From positions 12,852 to 29,273 of the forward strand of contig WVZU01000349.1 in assembly GCA_011772275.1 (NCBI GenBank): a stretch of 16,422 nucleotides of DNA, in the 5' to 3' direction. This document shows, piece by piece, positions 1 through 9,217 of the stretch. This DNA comes from Planctomycetales bacterium. Lineage in GTDB: Bacteria > Planctomycetota > Planctomycetia > Pirellulales > UBA7805. Each line of letters begins with the position of its first letter. Within the stretch, counting starts at the first letter, position 1. Below the pieces are notes generated by a model. The model was given only the letters and a program-made list of their open reading frames with translations. It ran no database searches and had not been told where the DNA came from. A program made the position numbers and the translations under genes.

Positions 1-1
1 C

Positions 2-412
2 GCGATTTATGTGGCCGCGCACAAAACCGAGATCAGCGATATGCGTGGTATTGGCCGCACGATGCCCATTACGACGTTCGCCTTTCTGCTGGGATCGCTG
101 AGCGTGATTGGTTTGCCGCCGTTTGGGGGTGCCTGGAGCAAATGGTACCTGGCCCTGGGCGCCGCGGAGGCGCATCAAGCGCTGCTGGTTGCCGTCCTGA
201 TGATCAGTTCGCTGCTGAACATTGCTTATCTGTTGCCCATCCCCGTACGTGGCTTTTTCTCGGCTCCCGACGAGGCTGCAGGTCCCGTACAGATTAAGGA
301 AGCGCCCCTGTTTTGCCTGGTCCCCTTGTGTTTCACGGCGGTAGGAGGCATCGTGTTGTTTTTTGGTGCCGAGTGGCTTTATCAGTTGCTGGCGCCGTTG
401 GCACCCTTTTGA
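2..412 (+). CDS. Proton-conducting antiporter subunit (MrpD/NuoM/NuoN-like), C-terminal part only
   Basis: The frame is open from the first bases of the window, so the gene starts upstream; the GTG at 11 is probably internal. It ends at TGA 410-412. The visible 136 residues carry a motif typical of the end of the antiporter-like subunits of complex I and Mrp systems, GLPPFGGAWSKWYLALGA, followed by two hydrophobic segments. These proteins are polytopic inner-membrane subunits that move protons or cations. The small membrane protein and the second antiporter subunit that follow on the same strand indicate one operon. Exact subtype (MrpD, NuoM or NuoN) cannot be set from this fragment. Confidence 0.85.
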   Translation, partial: AIYVAAHKTEISDMRGIGRTMPITTFAFLLGSLSVIGLPPFGGAWSKWYLALGAAEAHQALLVAVLMISSLLNIAYLLPIPVRGFFSAPDEAAGPVQIKEAPLFCLVPLCFTAVGGIVLFFGAEWLYQLLAPLAPF

Positions 413-420
413 TCAGGAAC

Positions 421-672
421 GTGATAAGTTTGGAAGAGAGACACGATCAGAACGATCGCCGCCATCTGAAACAGATGGTCTCTGCCCTGGGCGTCCTGTG
501 CGTCTTGTTGGGCGGTGCCGACCTGGTTTATCACAAACACGTCCATTTCGATTTCGAGTATTGGCTGGGGTTTTACGGCGGATTCGGTTTTGTCTCCTGC
601 GTGGGCCTGGTGCTGGGTGCCCGGCTGCTGCGCAAATTACTGCAACGCGAGGAAGACTATTATGATCGATAG
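421..672 (+). CDS. Small two-helix membrane protein of the antiporter cluster
   Basis: 83 residues from GTG 421, which follows an AGGA at 415-418 and begins 8 bases after the preceding stop. Upstream in-frame starts would run into the previous gene, so 421 is preferred. A charged head (about residues 1-18) is followed by two hydrophobic segments (about 19-35 and 48-66) and a charged tail ending in REEDYYDR. The pattern of a short loop with FEYWLGFYGGFGF and a tail with REEDYYD matches, from memory, small unnamed proteins encoded between MrpD-like genes in planctomycetes and proteobacteria. Its last 11 bases overlap the next gene, suggesting translational coupling and a role as an accessory subunit of the same complex. 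No biochemical function is known to me. Confidence 0.75.
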   Translation: MISLEERHDQNDRRHLKQMVSALGVLCVLLGGADLVYHKHVHFDFEYWLGFYGGFGFVSCVGLVLGARLLRKLLQREEDYYDR

Positions 673-2431
673 TCTGCCACCCGGCGTGTTGCTGATCGTG
701 GGTGCGGGGGTGTTGCCGATGCTGTCTGGCCGATGGAGATCGGTCTGGACGCTACTCTTGCCCGTGGCCAGCGGCCTGCAACTGTGGGGGGCCTTCCCGG
801 CAGGGACGTCACGAACCTTCGAACTGTTGGGTTACCCGCTGACACCCGTCCAGGCGGATCCGCTGAGCCTGGTGTGGGGCTACATATTTCATCTGGCTGC
901 CTTTTTGTGCGCCCTTTATGCCTGGCACGTAAGAGACCTGGTGCAGCAAGTGGCGGCACTGATCTATGTTGGCGCTGCGCTGGGAGCGATCTTTGCTGGC
1001 GATCTGATCACGCTTTTTGTCTACTGGGAGCTGACGGCGATTTCCTCGGTCTTTTTGATTTGGGCCAGCCGCAGTGAACGGTCGTATCGCGCGGGCATGC
1101 GGTACCTGATTATGCAGGTGGGTTCGGGCGTGATCCTGCTGGCCGGAATTCTGTTCCACTACCGGGACACCGGTTCACTCGCGTTTGGAGATGCTTTTCA
1201 CAAGATTCTTGCTCCCCTGCCGCTGGCATCGGACGGGCAATTCCTGGGGCTCAACTCACCCGGTACCGCCCTGATCTTTCTGGCGTTTGGCATCAAGGCG
1301 GCCTTTCCGCTGCTGCACAACTGGCTGCAGGATGCGTACCCCGAGGCCACCGTGACCGGCACGGTGTATTTGAGCGTGTTTACCACGAAGTTGGCCGTTT
1401 ACGCTCTGGCCCGCGGTTTTCCCGGCACGGGAATACTGATTGGGATCGGCGCCACGATGGCCGTTTTCCCCTTGTTTTATGCTGCCATCGCAAACGACCT
1501 GCGTCGAGCGATGACTTACATTTTGAACAACCAGTTGGGATTCATGGTGACGGGCGTTGGTCTGGCGAATTTTGCCAGGCACCCCGAGGTGGCCCAGCTG
1601 GCCATCAACGGGACGGCGTCCCACGCCTTTGCGCACATCCTTTACGAGGGGTTGCTGTTCATGGCCTTGGGAGCGGTCCTTTACCGTAGCGGCACCATCC
1701 GCGGTTCCCAGTTGGGGGGGCTTTACAGATCGATGCCGTGGACCGCCGCTTTCTGCCTGGTCGGGGCGGCCTCCATCTCCGCCTTTCCGCTCTTCAGCGG
1801 CTTTGTCACCAAGTCGATGATCGTTTCAGCGGCCGCTGAGCAGCACCAAACGGCGGTCTGGTTGGCCCTGATGTTCGCATCCGTCGGCGTATTTCTGGTG
1901 GCCGGGATCCGGATTCCTGCGGTGACTTTTCTCGGTCCCCAGCGCGGTCCACGGCTTGCCGAGGCGCCGGGGTGGATGTTGGCCGCCATGGCCAGCAGCG
2001 CCGCTTTCTGCTTGCTACTTGGCATATGGCCCGCACCCCTGTACGCCCTCCTGCCTTATCCGGTGGAATACAAACCGTACACCGCAGCGCACGTCATCAC
2101 CCAACTGCAGTTGCTGGCTTTCACCGGGCTGGCATTTGCAACGCTGAAGTTGCGGGGCCTCTACCCGGTCGAACGAGCGGCGATCAACCTGGACAGCGAC
2201 TGGTTTTTTCGCAAACCGCTGCCGGCCGTCGTGGGCGGGTTGTACCGGTGGGGAGTTGCTCTGCGAGCGGGGGTCAGTCGTGTGGGCGAAGCCGTGCTAG
2301 TCGAGGCCCTGACGTGGGTCAAAAAACATTGCGGGCCCCCCGGGTTGCTGGGCCGTAGCTGGTCGACCGGCGGGATGGTGATCTGGGCCGCGATGTTACT
2401 GGGCGCTTATCTGATCCTCTATTATCTCTAG
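662..2431 (+). CDS. Na+/H+ antiporter subunit D-like, proton_antipo_M family (589 aa)
   Basis: The start ATG 662 has a strong GAGGAAG six bases upstream and overlaps the previous gene by 11 bases; the frame is open further upstream but that part lies over the neighbour. The protein is a polytopic inner-membrane antiporter-type subunit. Features seen: YWELTA with the TM5-type glutamate (E123), GIKAAFPLLHNWL with the TM7-type lysine (K212), a lysine in the following helix (K243), and NNQLG around 289-293. In the next motif, HAFAHILYEGLLF, the two histidines (H321, H325) are present but the usual lysine is glutamate (E329). About 80 C-terminal residues form an extra helix-rich extension ending in a last membrane segment (about 571-588). 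The Mrp E, F and G subunits are not in the window. The family is clear; transported ion is not. Confidence 0.9.
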   Translation: MIDSLPPGVLLIVGAGVLPMLSGRWRSVWTLLLPVASGLQLWGAFPAGTSRTFELLGYPLTPVQADPLSLVWGYIFHLAAFLCALYAWHVRDLVQQVAALIYVGAALGAIFAGDLITLFVYWELTAISSVFLIWASRSERSYRAGMRYLIMQVGSGVILLAGILFHYRDTGSLAFGDAFHKILAPLPLASDGQFLGLNSPGTALIFLAFGIKAAFPLLHNWLQDAYPEATVTGTVYLSVFTTKLAVYALARGFPGTGILIGIGATMAVFPLFYAAIANDLRRAMTYILNNQLGFMVTGVGLANFARHPEVAQLAINGTASHAFAHILYEGLLFMALGAVLYRSGTIRGSQLGGLYRSMPWTAAFCLVGAASISAFPLFSGFVTKSMIVSAAAEQHQTAVWLALMFASVGVFLVAGIRIPAVTFLGPQRGPRLAEAPGWMLAAMASSAAFCLLLGIWPAPLYALLPYPVEYKPYTAAHVITQLQLLAFTGLAFATLKLRGLYPVERAAINLDSDWFFRKPLPAVVGGLYRWGVALRAGVSRVGEAVLVEALTWVKKHCGPPGLLGRSWSTGGMVIWAAMLLGAYLILYYL

Positions 2432-2439
2432 TCCCGTGT

Positions 2440-2465
2440 CCGGCCTCACATTTCGCAGTGGCCGG
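2440..2465. other. Inverted repeat downstream of the antiporter gene
   Basis: CCGGCC at 2440-2445 pairs with GGCCGG at 2460-2465 across a 14-base loop. It begins 8 bases after the antiporter stop codon. There is no T run, so it could only be a weak or Rho-assisted end, or an mRNA 3' protecting hairpin. The transcripts from both sides converge here. A second small hairpin (AGCGA-GTTT-TCGCT, within 2515-2535) lies nearer the opposing gene. Confidence 0.3.
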
Positions 2466-2585
2466 TGTGGTGAAAGTCGCCAAGACTTGCGGCGCAGGCA
2501 GAAGTTTCCGAGCAGCGTAGCGAGTTTTCGCTGGCTAAAAGTTAAGCATTCACAAAACAGTAGCCTGATTTGGCAGGGTGCGACG

Positions 2586-2846
2586 CTACCGCACAGCGTC
2601 CAGCTTTGCGTAATACGCTTGCAGTTCCCCTTCCAGATCCCGCATCAGTGCCGCCAGGTTGGCGTGGACGATCCGCGTGGGAATGGCAGACTCGGTGATA
2701 GGGTCCAGCCGCCGCGTGGTCGCAAGACGATCCGACCTGTGATGGAGGCGGTGACCGGCTGAGCGCATTTCGAAGCCTTTGTTCACGATGTGCTGGTAAG
2801 GTTCCAAGGTAACCAGTCCGACGACTCGCGAGTTCACCGCTTGCAT
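2586..2846 (-). CDS. Unrecognised 86-residue protein coupled to the FHA gene
   Basis: Start ATG at 2844-2846, stop TAG at 2586-2588. AAGGAAA lies a few bases upstream of the ATG and is a better ribosome site than most in this window. The frame stays open further upstream, but that part lies over the FHA gene and is not needed. The start overlaps the last 13 bases of the FHA gene (stop 2834-2836), so the ribosome site sits in that gene's final codons; this suggests translational coupling. No signal peptide or membrane segment is visible. The middle is rich in His and Arg; the C-terminal third (HANLAALMRDLEGELQAYYAKL) looks like an amphipathic helix. I do not recognise the family and assign no function. 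Confidence 0.5.
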   Translation of the reverse strand: MQAVNSRVVGLVTLEPYQHIVNKGFEMRSAGHRLHHRSDRLATTRRLDPITESAIPTRIVHANLAALMRDLEGELQAYYAKLDAVR

Positions 2847-3535
2847 AGAATTTCCTTTACTTGTGGGCGGACACATGTCTCGGCACTCATATGCCGCCAG
2901 GAGGGAGGTTTTACCGAAGGGGAAACGAGGCCGATCGAGACCGGCAGGGTTTCGTTTTCTTCGTCCAGCGTGGCAGGGGCGAGGTCCAGCAGTTGAAGTC
3001 GAGTGGCGGGGCGGGTACGGCCGGGAGGTATCTCCCGAAAAAATTGCTCGACATCGTCCAGCAGATGGTTTTTCCCGCACGCCGTCGAGGGCAGGGGGGT
3101 GGTAAGACAAGCGGCGTGAGGGGCGGTGGCTGGCCGTTTTGTCTTTGAAGACGGCAACGCCGTATCCGCAGGCTGCCCCCCCGTAATATGAATCATGAAT
3201 TCGTAAGGCCCGATCTGGATCCGGGCCTGGTCTGTCAGGGTGGCACGGCTGTGGAGGCGACCATCGACCCGCAAAGCGGGCTGGTGGCCCAAGTGGCGAA
3301 TCACGATCGCTTCCGGAGTCAGGAGCAGATAGCTGTGCAGTTCCGGGAAGTGATCGTCACCCAGGACGAGGTCGCAATCCGGACCGCTACCGATGAAGAA
3401 TGTCCGACCATGCACCGGACGAAGCCTGTCTCGCGCTCGACCCCGCGTGATCTCCAGCTGGACGGTTGGAAATTTCGGGAGAAAATGCGGATGCGGCGTG
3501 CTGTGACGGTCGTGCGATTTCAGCAAGGATTGCAT
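2834..3535 (-). CDS. Divergent FHA-domain protein
   Basis: 233 residues from ATG 3533-3535 to TGA 2834-2836. A TTG at 3601 would add 22 residues, but its purine-rich site abuts the codon with no spacer. Residues about 25-117 read as a forkhead-associated beta-sandwich: FFIGSGPDCDLVLGDDHFPELH, then a glycine turn and RIQIGPYEF. FHA domains usually bind phosphothreonine through Arg in IGR and Ser in SxxH. Here these positions are Ser and Pro, the late Asn-Gly is Asp-Gly, and only the His remains, so normal phosphopeptide binding is doubtful. The remaining C-terminal half is low in recognisable features apart from a short acidic helix (LLDDVEQFFREI). No signal peptide or membrane helix is visible, so it is probably cytoplasmic. 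It overlaps the next small gene by 13 bases. Confidence 0.75.
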   Translation of the reverse strand: MQSLLKSHDRHSTPHPHFLPKFPTVQLEITRGRARDRLRPVHGRTFFIGSGPDCDLVLGDDHFPELHSYLLLTPEAIVIRHLGHQPALRVDGRLHSRATLTDQARIQIGPYEFMIHITGGQPADTALPSSKTKRPATAPHAACLTTPLPSTACGKNHLLDDVEQFFREIPPGRTRPATRLQLLDLAPATLDEENETLPVSIGLVSPSVKPPSWRHMSAETCVRPQVKEILCKR

Positions 3536-3790
3536 CGATTCCGCTTTGCTGCTGCTTAGTCCAAAGTCCTCAATGCCGGCTAGCCTAACTGCTTTCGGCA
3601 ATTTCCTGCCGCCAAAGTGACCGCCAGTTGGCGACCGTTGAGCGAAATTTCTGATTCCGGTCCGTTCGATGCAGCTGGCGAAGCTGGTCGGATGGGACGA
3701 CTGGCAAGGCTGGAAGCGCAGGGGACGCCTGTCGCAATCAAGCCGTGTGGCGTTTGGCCTGGGCGGGACGACGCGATTGCCAAACCCAGC

Positions 3791-3811
3791 AAAACCGGCA
3801 GGACACCGGTT
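3791..3811 (-). terminator. Weak candidate terminator of the ATP synthase operon
   Basis: Read on the - strand, AACCGG (3806-3811), a 7-base loop and CCGGTT (3793-3798) form a 6-bp stem that runs into TTTTGC. The T run is only four bases, so efficiency would be low. Two stronger GC-only hairpins lie between it and the atpC stop. Confidence 0.3.
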
Positions 3812-3849
3812 GTCGGCGTGACGCGGCCAGGCCCCGGGGCCCTCTTTCC

Positions 3850-3878
3850 GCGGCGGGATGCGCTTTTGGGCCCGCCGC
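3850..3878 (-). other. GC-rich stem-loop immediately after atpC
   Basis: GCGGCGGG (3850-3857) and CCCGCCGC (3871-3878) are a perfect 8-bp inverted repeat with a 13-base loop, starting at the base after the atpC stop codon. No T run follows on the - strand. It could protect the 3' end of the operon mRNA or assist Rho-dependent ending. The 12-bp palindrome at 3830-3841 lies just beyond. Confidence 0.45.
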
Positions 3879-4307
3879 TCAGCCGGCCCGCCGGGCGGTA
3901 CGGATCTGCGCCCGGGCTTGCAGGATGAGCCGGTCGCGGACGGCCAGCAGTTCCTGGGAGTTGGCTGGCCGCCGCAGGGCCTCGTCCAGCTGTTGCTGGG
4001 CCGCTTCCGCGTCCAGCTGGTCGGCCGGTACCGCGCGATGGGTCAGGACAGTGAGGGTGTTGCCGGACATTTCGACGAAGCCCCCGTCGACGTAATAGCG
4101 GCGGGTTTCGTTGCCTTCGACGATTCGCATTTCGCCGTAGCCCAGCCGGCCGATCAGCGGTGCGCGTCCCGGCGCGATCCCGATCTCGCCGTCGTACAGC
4201 GGCAGGGCGACAAACTGGGCGGGTGTTTCCAGAGCGGTCGTCTCCGGGGTGACCACGACGACGGACAGAATGCGTTGACCAGCCAGTTCGTATTTGGGGG
4301 ATTCCAT
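3879..4307 (-). CDS. atpC: ATP synthase F1 subunit epsilon
   Basis: 142 residues, ATG at 4305-4307, TGA at 3879-3881. Epsilon sits on the central stalk with gamma, couples rotation to catalysis and can inhibit ATP hydrolysis. The N-terminal beta-sandwich is clear: VVVVTPETTALETPAQFVAL, then DGEIGIAPGRAPLIGRLGYG (residues 39-58), the family's signature. The C-terminal 50 residues form the expected two Ala/Gln/Arg-rich helices. The first ten residues are an extra head compared with most homologues. No good Shine-Dalgarno precedes the ATG; it lies 56 bases after atpD, and it is the last gene of the operon. Confidence 0.95.
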   Translation of the reverse strand: MESPKYELAGQRILSVVVVTPETTALETPAQFVALPLYDGEIGIAPGRAPLIGRLGYGEMRIVEGNETRRYYVDGGFVEMSGNTLTVLTHRAVPADQLDAEAAQQQLDEALRRPANSQELLAVRDRLILQARAQIRTARRAG

Positions 4308-4363
4308 GGTTTATTTGTGGGGAGATGGAGGAAACCGCGATCGGGCGGGGAATGGACTTCCGG

Positions 4364-5878
<1,515 letters not shown>

Positions 5879-6778
5879 TCATTCTTTGAGTGCCTCGACC
5901 CCGCCCATCACTTCCAGCAATTCGCCGGTGATTTGCGCTTGCCGCGCGCGGTTGTAGGTTCGGGACAGCGAGCGGATCAGGTCGTCGGCATTTTCCGTGG
6001 CCGATTTCATGGCGACCATGCGAGCGATCTGCTCGCTGACGGCCGCATCCAAAAAGCACTTAAACAGGCGTATTTTGAAGCTGGTGGGGATGACCTCTTC
6101 CAGAATCTGCGCGGCGGAGGGGAGGAACTCGTACTGCGACTCGGCCCGTCCTGCCGGGGCTGTCTGATCGTCGACTTCGGGCAGCCCCTCTTCCATGCTG
6201 CCCAGCGGCAGCAGCGTTTCGACGGTGGCTTCCTGCCGAGCGCTGCTGCGGAATTTCGTATAGGCGATATCGAGGCGGTCGAGTTGCCCGGTGGCGTAGT
6301 CGTTCAGGTAGCGGTTGGCCAGCACTTCCACCTCGTCAAAGCGCGGCTTGTCCTCGAAGTGCGTGAACGCTTCCTGAACGGGCTGCTGCCGATGTTTGAA
6401 GAAGGACAGACCCCGTTTGCCGGAAACCTCAAGTTCGCGCTGCGGCACGCTTTGGCCGAAATCCTCCCATCTCGCCTGGGCCCGCCGCAGCAGATTGCCG
6501 TTGTAGCCGCCGCACAGCCCGCGGTTGGAGGACAGCACCAAAAGGATGCCGCGGTGGGTGGTCTCGCGCGGTTCCAGCAGGGGGTGCGTCACCTCCAGGC
6601 CGGTACGGGTCAAATCGTGTAAAAGTTTCTTCATCCGGTCGGTGTAGGCGGTGGCCGCGTGGGCGCGGTCCATCGCCTGTTTGAACCGCGCCGTGGCGAT
6701 CAATTCCATCGTCCGCGTGATCTTGCGAATGTTGCGGACACTTTTGCGACGCTTGTCTAGCGCTCGAGGATTGGCCAT
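5879..6778 (-). CDS. atpG: ATP synthase F1 subunit gamma
   Basis: 299 residues, within the family range. Gamma is the rotating central shaft. The N-terminal helix begins LDKRRKSVRNIRKITRTMELIA (residues 7-28) and the C-terminal helix carries ARMVAMKSATENADDLI (252-268) and TGELLEVMGG; both are the long coiled-coil helices of the shaft. SSNRGLCGGYNGN (83-95) marks the globular Rossmann-like part. An acidic insert around 194-212 is somewhat longer than in E. coli. The ATG at 6776-6778 has no clear Shine-Dalgarno; the gene lies 90 bases after atpA. Confidence 0.97.
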   Translation of the reverse strand: MANPRALDKRRKSVRNIRKITRTMELIATARFKQAMDRAHAATAYTDRMKKLLHDLTRTGLEVTHPLLEPRETTHRGILLVLSSNRGLCGGYNGNLLRRAQARWEDFGQSVPQRELEVSGKRGLSFFKHRQQPVQEAFTHFEDKPRFDEVEVLANRYLNDYATGQLDRLDIAYTKFRSSARQEATVETLLPLGSMEEGLPEVDDQTAPAGRAESQYEFLPSAAQILEEVIPTSFKIRLFKCFLDAAVSEQIARMVAMKSATENADDLIRSLSRTYNRARQAQITGELLEVMGGVEALKE

Positions 6779-6868
6779 AGCCGAGGATCTAATTTACGGT
6801 GCCAAGGTCAAGGGGCTGGCCCCTGGCGGGGTCAGCCAGCGAGTCCGGCGGTCCGGCCGGCCCGCTGC

Positions 6869-8428
6869 TTACGCCATCACCGGTTGTGCGGGGGACTGCC
6901 GGGCTTCCTCCTCCCGGCGCTGACTGTCGTATTGACGCTGAAAATCGACCAGCGACTCTTTGATTTGGGCTTCGGTATCGTCATCCAGCTGTTGGGTTTC
7001 ATCGATTTTTTGCCAGATCTCGTGTTTCTGTTCGCGAATGAACTGCTGGAAGCTTGTTTCCCACCGCGGGACTTCCTGGACGGGGATCTTGTCCAGGTAG
7101 CCCTTGGTGCCGGCGTAGATGCTGAGCACCTGATCGACGACGTGCATCGGTTTGTACTGACCCTGTTTCAGCAATTCGACCATACGGTATCCGCGATCGA
7201 GTTGGGCTTGGGTGGCGGCGTCCAATTCGGTGCCCAGTTGGGCGAAGGCTTCCAGCTCACGGAAGGCGGCCAGGTCCAGCCGCAGGCCGCCGGCGACCTT
7301 TTTCATGGCCTTGATTTGAGCGGCCCCGCCGACGCGGGAGACGGAGATACCGACGTTCATGGCGGGACGTTGGCCGGCAAAGAACAAGTCAGGTTGCAGG
7401 TAAATCTGACCGTCGGTGATCGAAATCACATTGGTGGGAATGTAGGCGGATACTTCGCCCTCCAGGGTTTCGATGATGGGCAGGGACGTCAGCGAGCCAC
7501 CACCATTTTCGTCCGACAGTTTGGCGGACCGCTCCAGCAAGCGGCTATGGCAGTAGAAGACGTCGCCCGGATAGGCCTCGCGGCCGGGCGGGCGCCGCAT
7601 CAGGAGGGACAGCTGACGGTACGCCTGGGCCTGTTTGGAAAGGTCGTCATAAACGACCAAAGTGTGCCCGCCGTGGAACATGAAATGTTCCGCCATCGCG
7701 GTCCCGGCGTAGGGAGCGATGTACTGCAGGGGGGCTGGCGCACTGGCACCGGCCACGATGACTGTGGTGTAGTCCATGGCCCCGTGCTTGCGGAGGACCT
7801 CGATCACGCCGGCCACCGACGAATCCTTTTGGCCGACCGCGACGTAAAAGCACTTTACGCCGGAATCTTTCTGGTTGATGATCGCGTCCAAGGCCACCGC
7901 CGTTTTTCCCGTCTTGCGATCGCCGATGATCAGTTCGCGCTGGCCACGTCCGATGGGGGTCATGGAGTCGATCGCCTTGATGCCGGTCTGTAGCGGCTCG
8001 CAGACGGGCTGCCGCTGGGAGACGCCCGGGGCGATGATTTCCAGGGGCCGCGACTCGCTGGTCACGATGGGGCCTTTCGCGTCCAGCGGGTTGCCCAAGG
8101 GGTCCACGACACGTCCGATCACGGCATCGCCCACCGGCACCGAGAGCAGCTTGCCCAGGCTGCGGACCTCGTCCCCCTGATGGATCTGGAGGAAGTCACC
8201 CAGGATGATGATGCCGACGGAGTTTTCTTCCAGGTTGAAGGCCAGCCCGTTGATCCCGCCGGGAAACTCGACCATCTCGCCGGCCATGACGCCGGAGAGG
8301 CCGTAGACGCGAGCGATCCCATCGCCCACCTCCAGCACCTCGCCCACTTCGCGGACGTCAATTTGCGATTCGTAGTTTTCCACTTCCTTCTGAATGATGG
8401 AAGCGAGTTCATCAGCTCGAAATTTCAT
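6869..8428 (-). CDS. atpA: ATP synthase F1 subunit alpha
   Basis: 519 residues. Alpha holds the non-catalytic nucleotide sites and supplies the arginine finger to the beta active site. Seen: P-loop GDRKTGKTA (169-177), the [14 protein letters not shown] stretch (199-212), [15 protein letters not shown] (258-272), [12 protein letters not shown] (281-292) and the signature [11 protein letters not shown] (361-371) with the arginine finger R365. The C-terminal tail of about 15 residues is charged and Gln-rich. Start ATG 8426-8428 is preceded by an AGAGAAAG purine run. It follows atpH by 70 bases. Confidence 0.98.
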   Translation of the reverse strand: MKFRADELASIIQKEVENYESQIDVREVGEVLEVGDGIARVYGLSGVMAGEMVEFPGGINGLAFNLEENSVGIIILGDFLQIHQGDEVRSLGKLLSVPVGDAVIGRVVDPLGNPLDAKGPIVTSESRPLEIIAPGVSQRQPVCEPLQTGIKAIDSMTPIGRGQRELIIGDRKTGKTAVALDAIINQKDSGVKCFYVAVGQKDSSVAGVIEVLRKHGAMDYTTVIVAGASAPAPLQYIAPYAGTAMAEHFMFHGGHTLVVYDDLSKQAQAYRQLSLLMRRPPGREAYPGDVFYCHSRLLERSAKLSDENGGGSLTSLPIIETLEGEVSAYIPTNVISITDGQIYLQPDLFFAGQRPAMNVGISVSRVGGAAQIKAMKKVAGGLRLDLAAFRELEAFAQLGTELDAATQAQLDRGYRMVELLKQGQYKPMHVVDQVLSIYAGTKGYLDKIPVQEVPRWETSFQQFIREQKHEIWQKIDETQQLDDDTEAQIKESLVDFQRQYDSQRREEEARQSPAQPVMA

Positions 8429-8498
8429 CTTTCTCTACCTGGGGTTGCTGGGGGCGTGTGGCGGACGGAGGACGTTGCCACGCCGACCGGTCCTTTGC

Positions 8499-9155
8499 CT
8501 AAAGTTTGCTTGGGGTAAATTGAAATCGCTGCCGATTGGTTTCGATTTCCTCGACGTTTCGCTGGCGCAAGCGGGAACGGAGCTGCTGCAGGTTGGTGAG
8601 CACCGATCCATCGTAGACGGTATCGCCCACGCGCAGCTGGAGGCCGCCGATCAGGCGGGGGTCGGTCCGTACGACCAGCTCCGGTTCGCGGCCCAGCAGG
8701 GAGCGGATGCGGTCTTTCAGTGCCGCCGCGGTACTGTCGGCCAGGGTCGTGGCCGTGGTCACGTCGACGCGGACCCGCCCGCTGCGCTGGTTGTGCAGGT
8801 CGATCAGGCAGCCCAGGATCGCCCGCAAGTTGCCCAGGCGTTCGTTTTTGGCCACGACTCGCAGGAAATTTAACAGCAAGGGGGAAATCTGACCTCCCAG
8901 GGTCCGCTGGACAATGTCTCGCTTTTGATCGGCCGGGATCATGGGACTGGCCAGCAGTTTTTCGAAATCGGGAAAAGCGTCCAGGACGTCACCGACCAGC
9001 GACTGGAACTCCTGGATCACCGCCGCGGCCTCCCCCTGGGCCGCATCATACAGGGCCTTGGCATACACGGTGCCTACCCGTTGGCCCAGCACATCGATCG
9101 TCTTTTTCGGAGCGGTCATACTTGCTTTTTTCCCCGCGGTCGGCTCAGGCGGCAT
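8499..9155 (-). CDS. atpH: ATP synthase subunit delta (stator, OSCP-like)
   Basis: 218 residues from ATG 9153-9155; an in-frame ATG at 9117-9119 would give 206 and is an equally fair start, because AGGAG abuts the first ATG with no spacer while GGGGA lies 11 bases before the second. Delta links the b stalk to the top of the F1 head. VGTVYAKALYDAA (near residue 27) is the usual N-terminal helix, and the C-terminal RTDPRLIGGLQLRVGDTVYDGSV is the family signature, here followed by a 30-residue tail. It follows atpF by 62 bases. Confidence 0.95.
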   Translation of the reverse strand: MPPEPTAGKKASMTAPKKTIDVLGQRVGTVYAKALYDAAQGEAAAVIQEFQSLVGDVLDAFPDFEKLLASPMIPADQKRDIVQRTLGGQISPLLLNFLRVVAKNERLGNLRAILGCLIDLHNQRSGRVRVDVTTATTLADSTAAALKDRIRSLLGREPELVVRTDPRLIGGLQLRVGDTVYDGSVLTNLQQLRSRLRQRNVEEIETNRQRFQFTPSKL

Positions 9156-9217
9156 CTCCTGCCGACGTGGGTCACCAGGCGGTGGCGACTTGGGCCGCCT
9201 TTGCCGCTGCCCGCTTG

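Larger units (their letters stand above)
3536..3878. other. Gene-free stretch between atpC and the FHA gene
   Basis: No convincing coding frame. On the - strand it runs from the end of the ATP synthase operon to the FHA start. It contains three inverted repeats: GCGGCGGG/CCCGCCGC (3850-3878), the perfect palindrome GGCCCCGGGGCC (3830-3841), and AACCGG/CCGGTT (3793-3811) followed on the - strand by four T. I see no good promoter for the FHA gene, which may therefore be read from the operon or from an unrecognised promoter. Confidence 0.55.

Noticed and set aside
6884..7993. 369-codon open frame on the + strand
   Set aside because: Antisense shadow of atpA.
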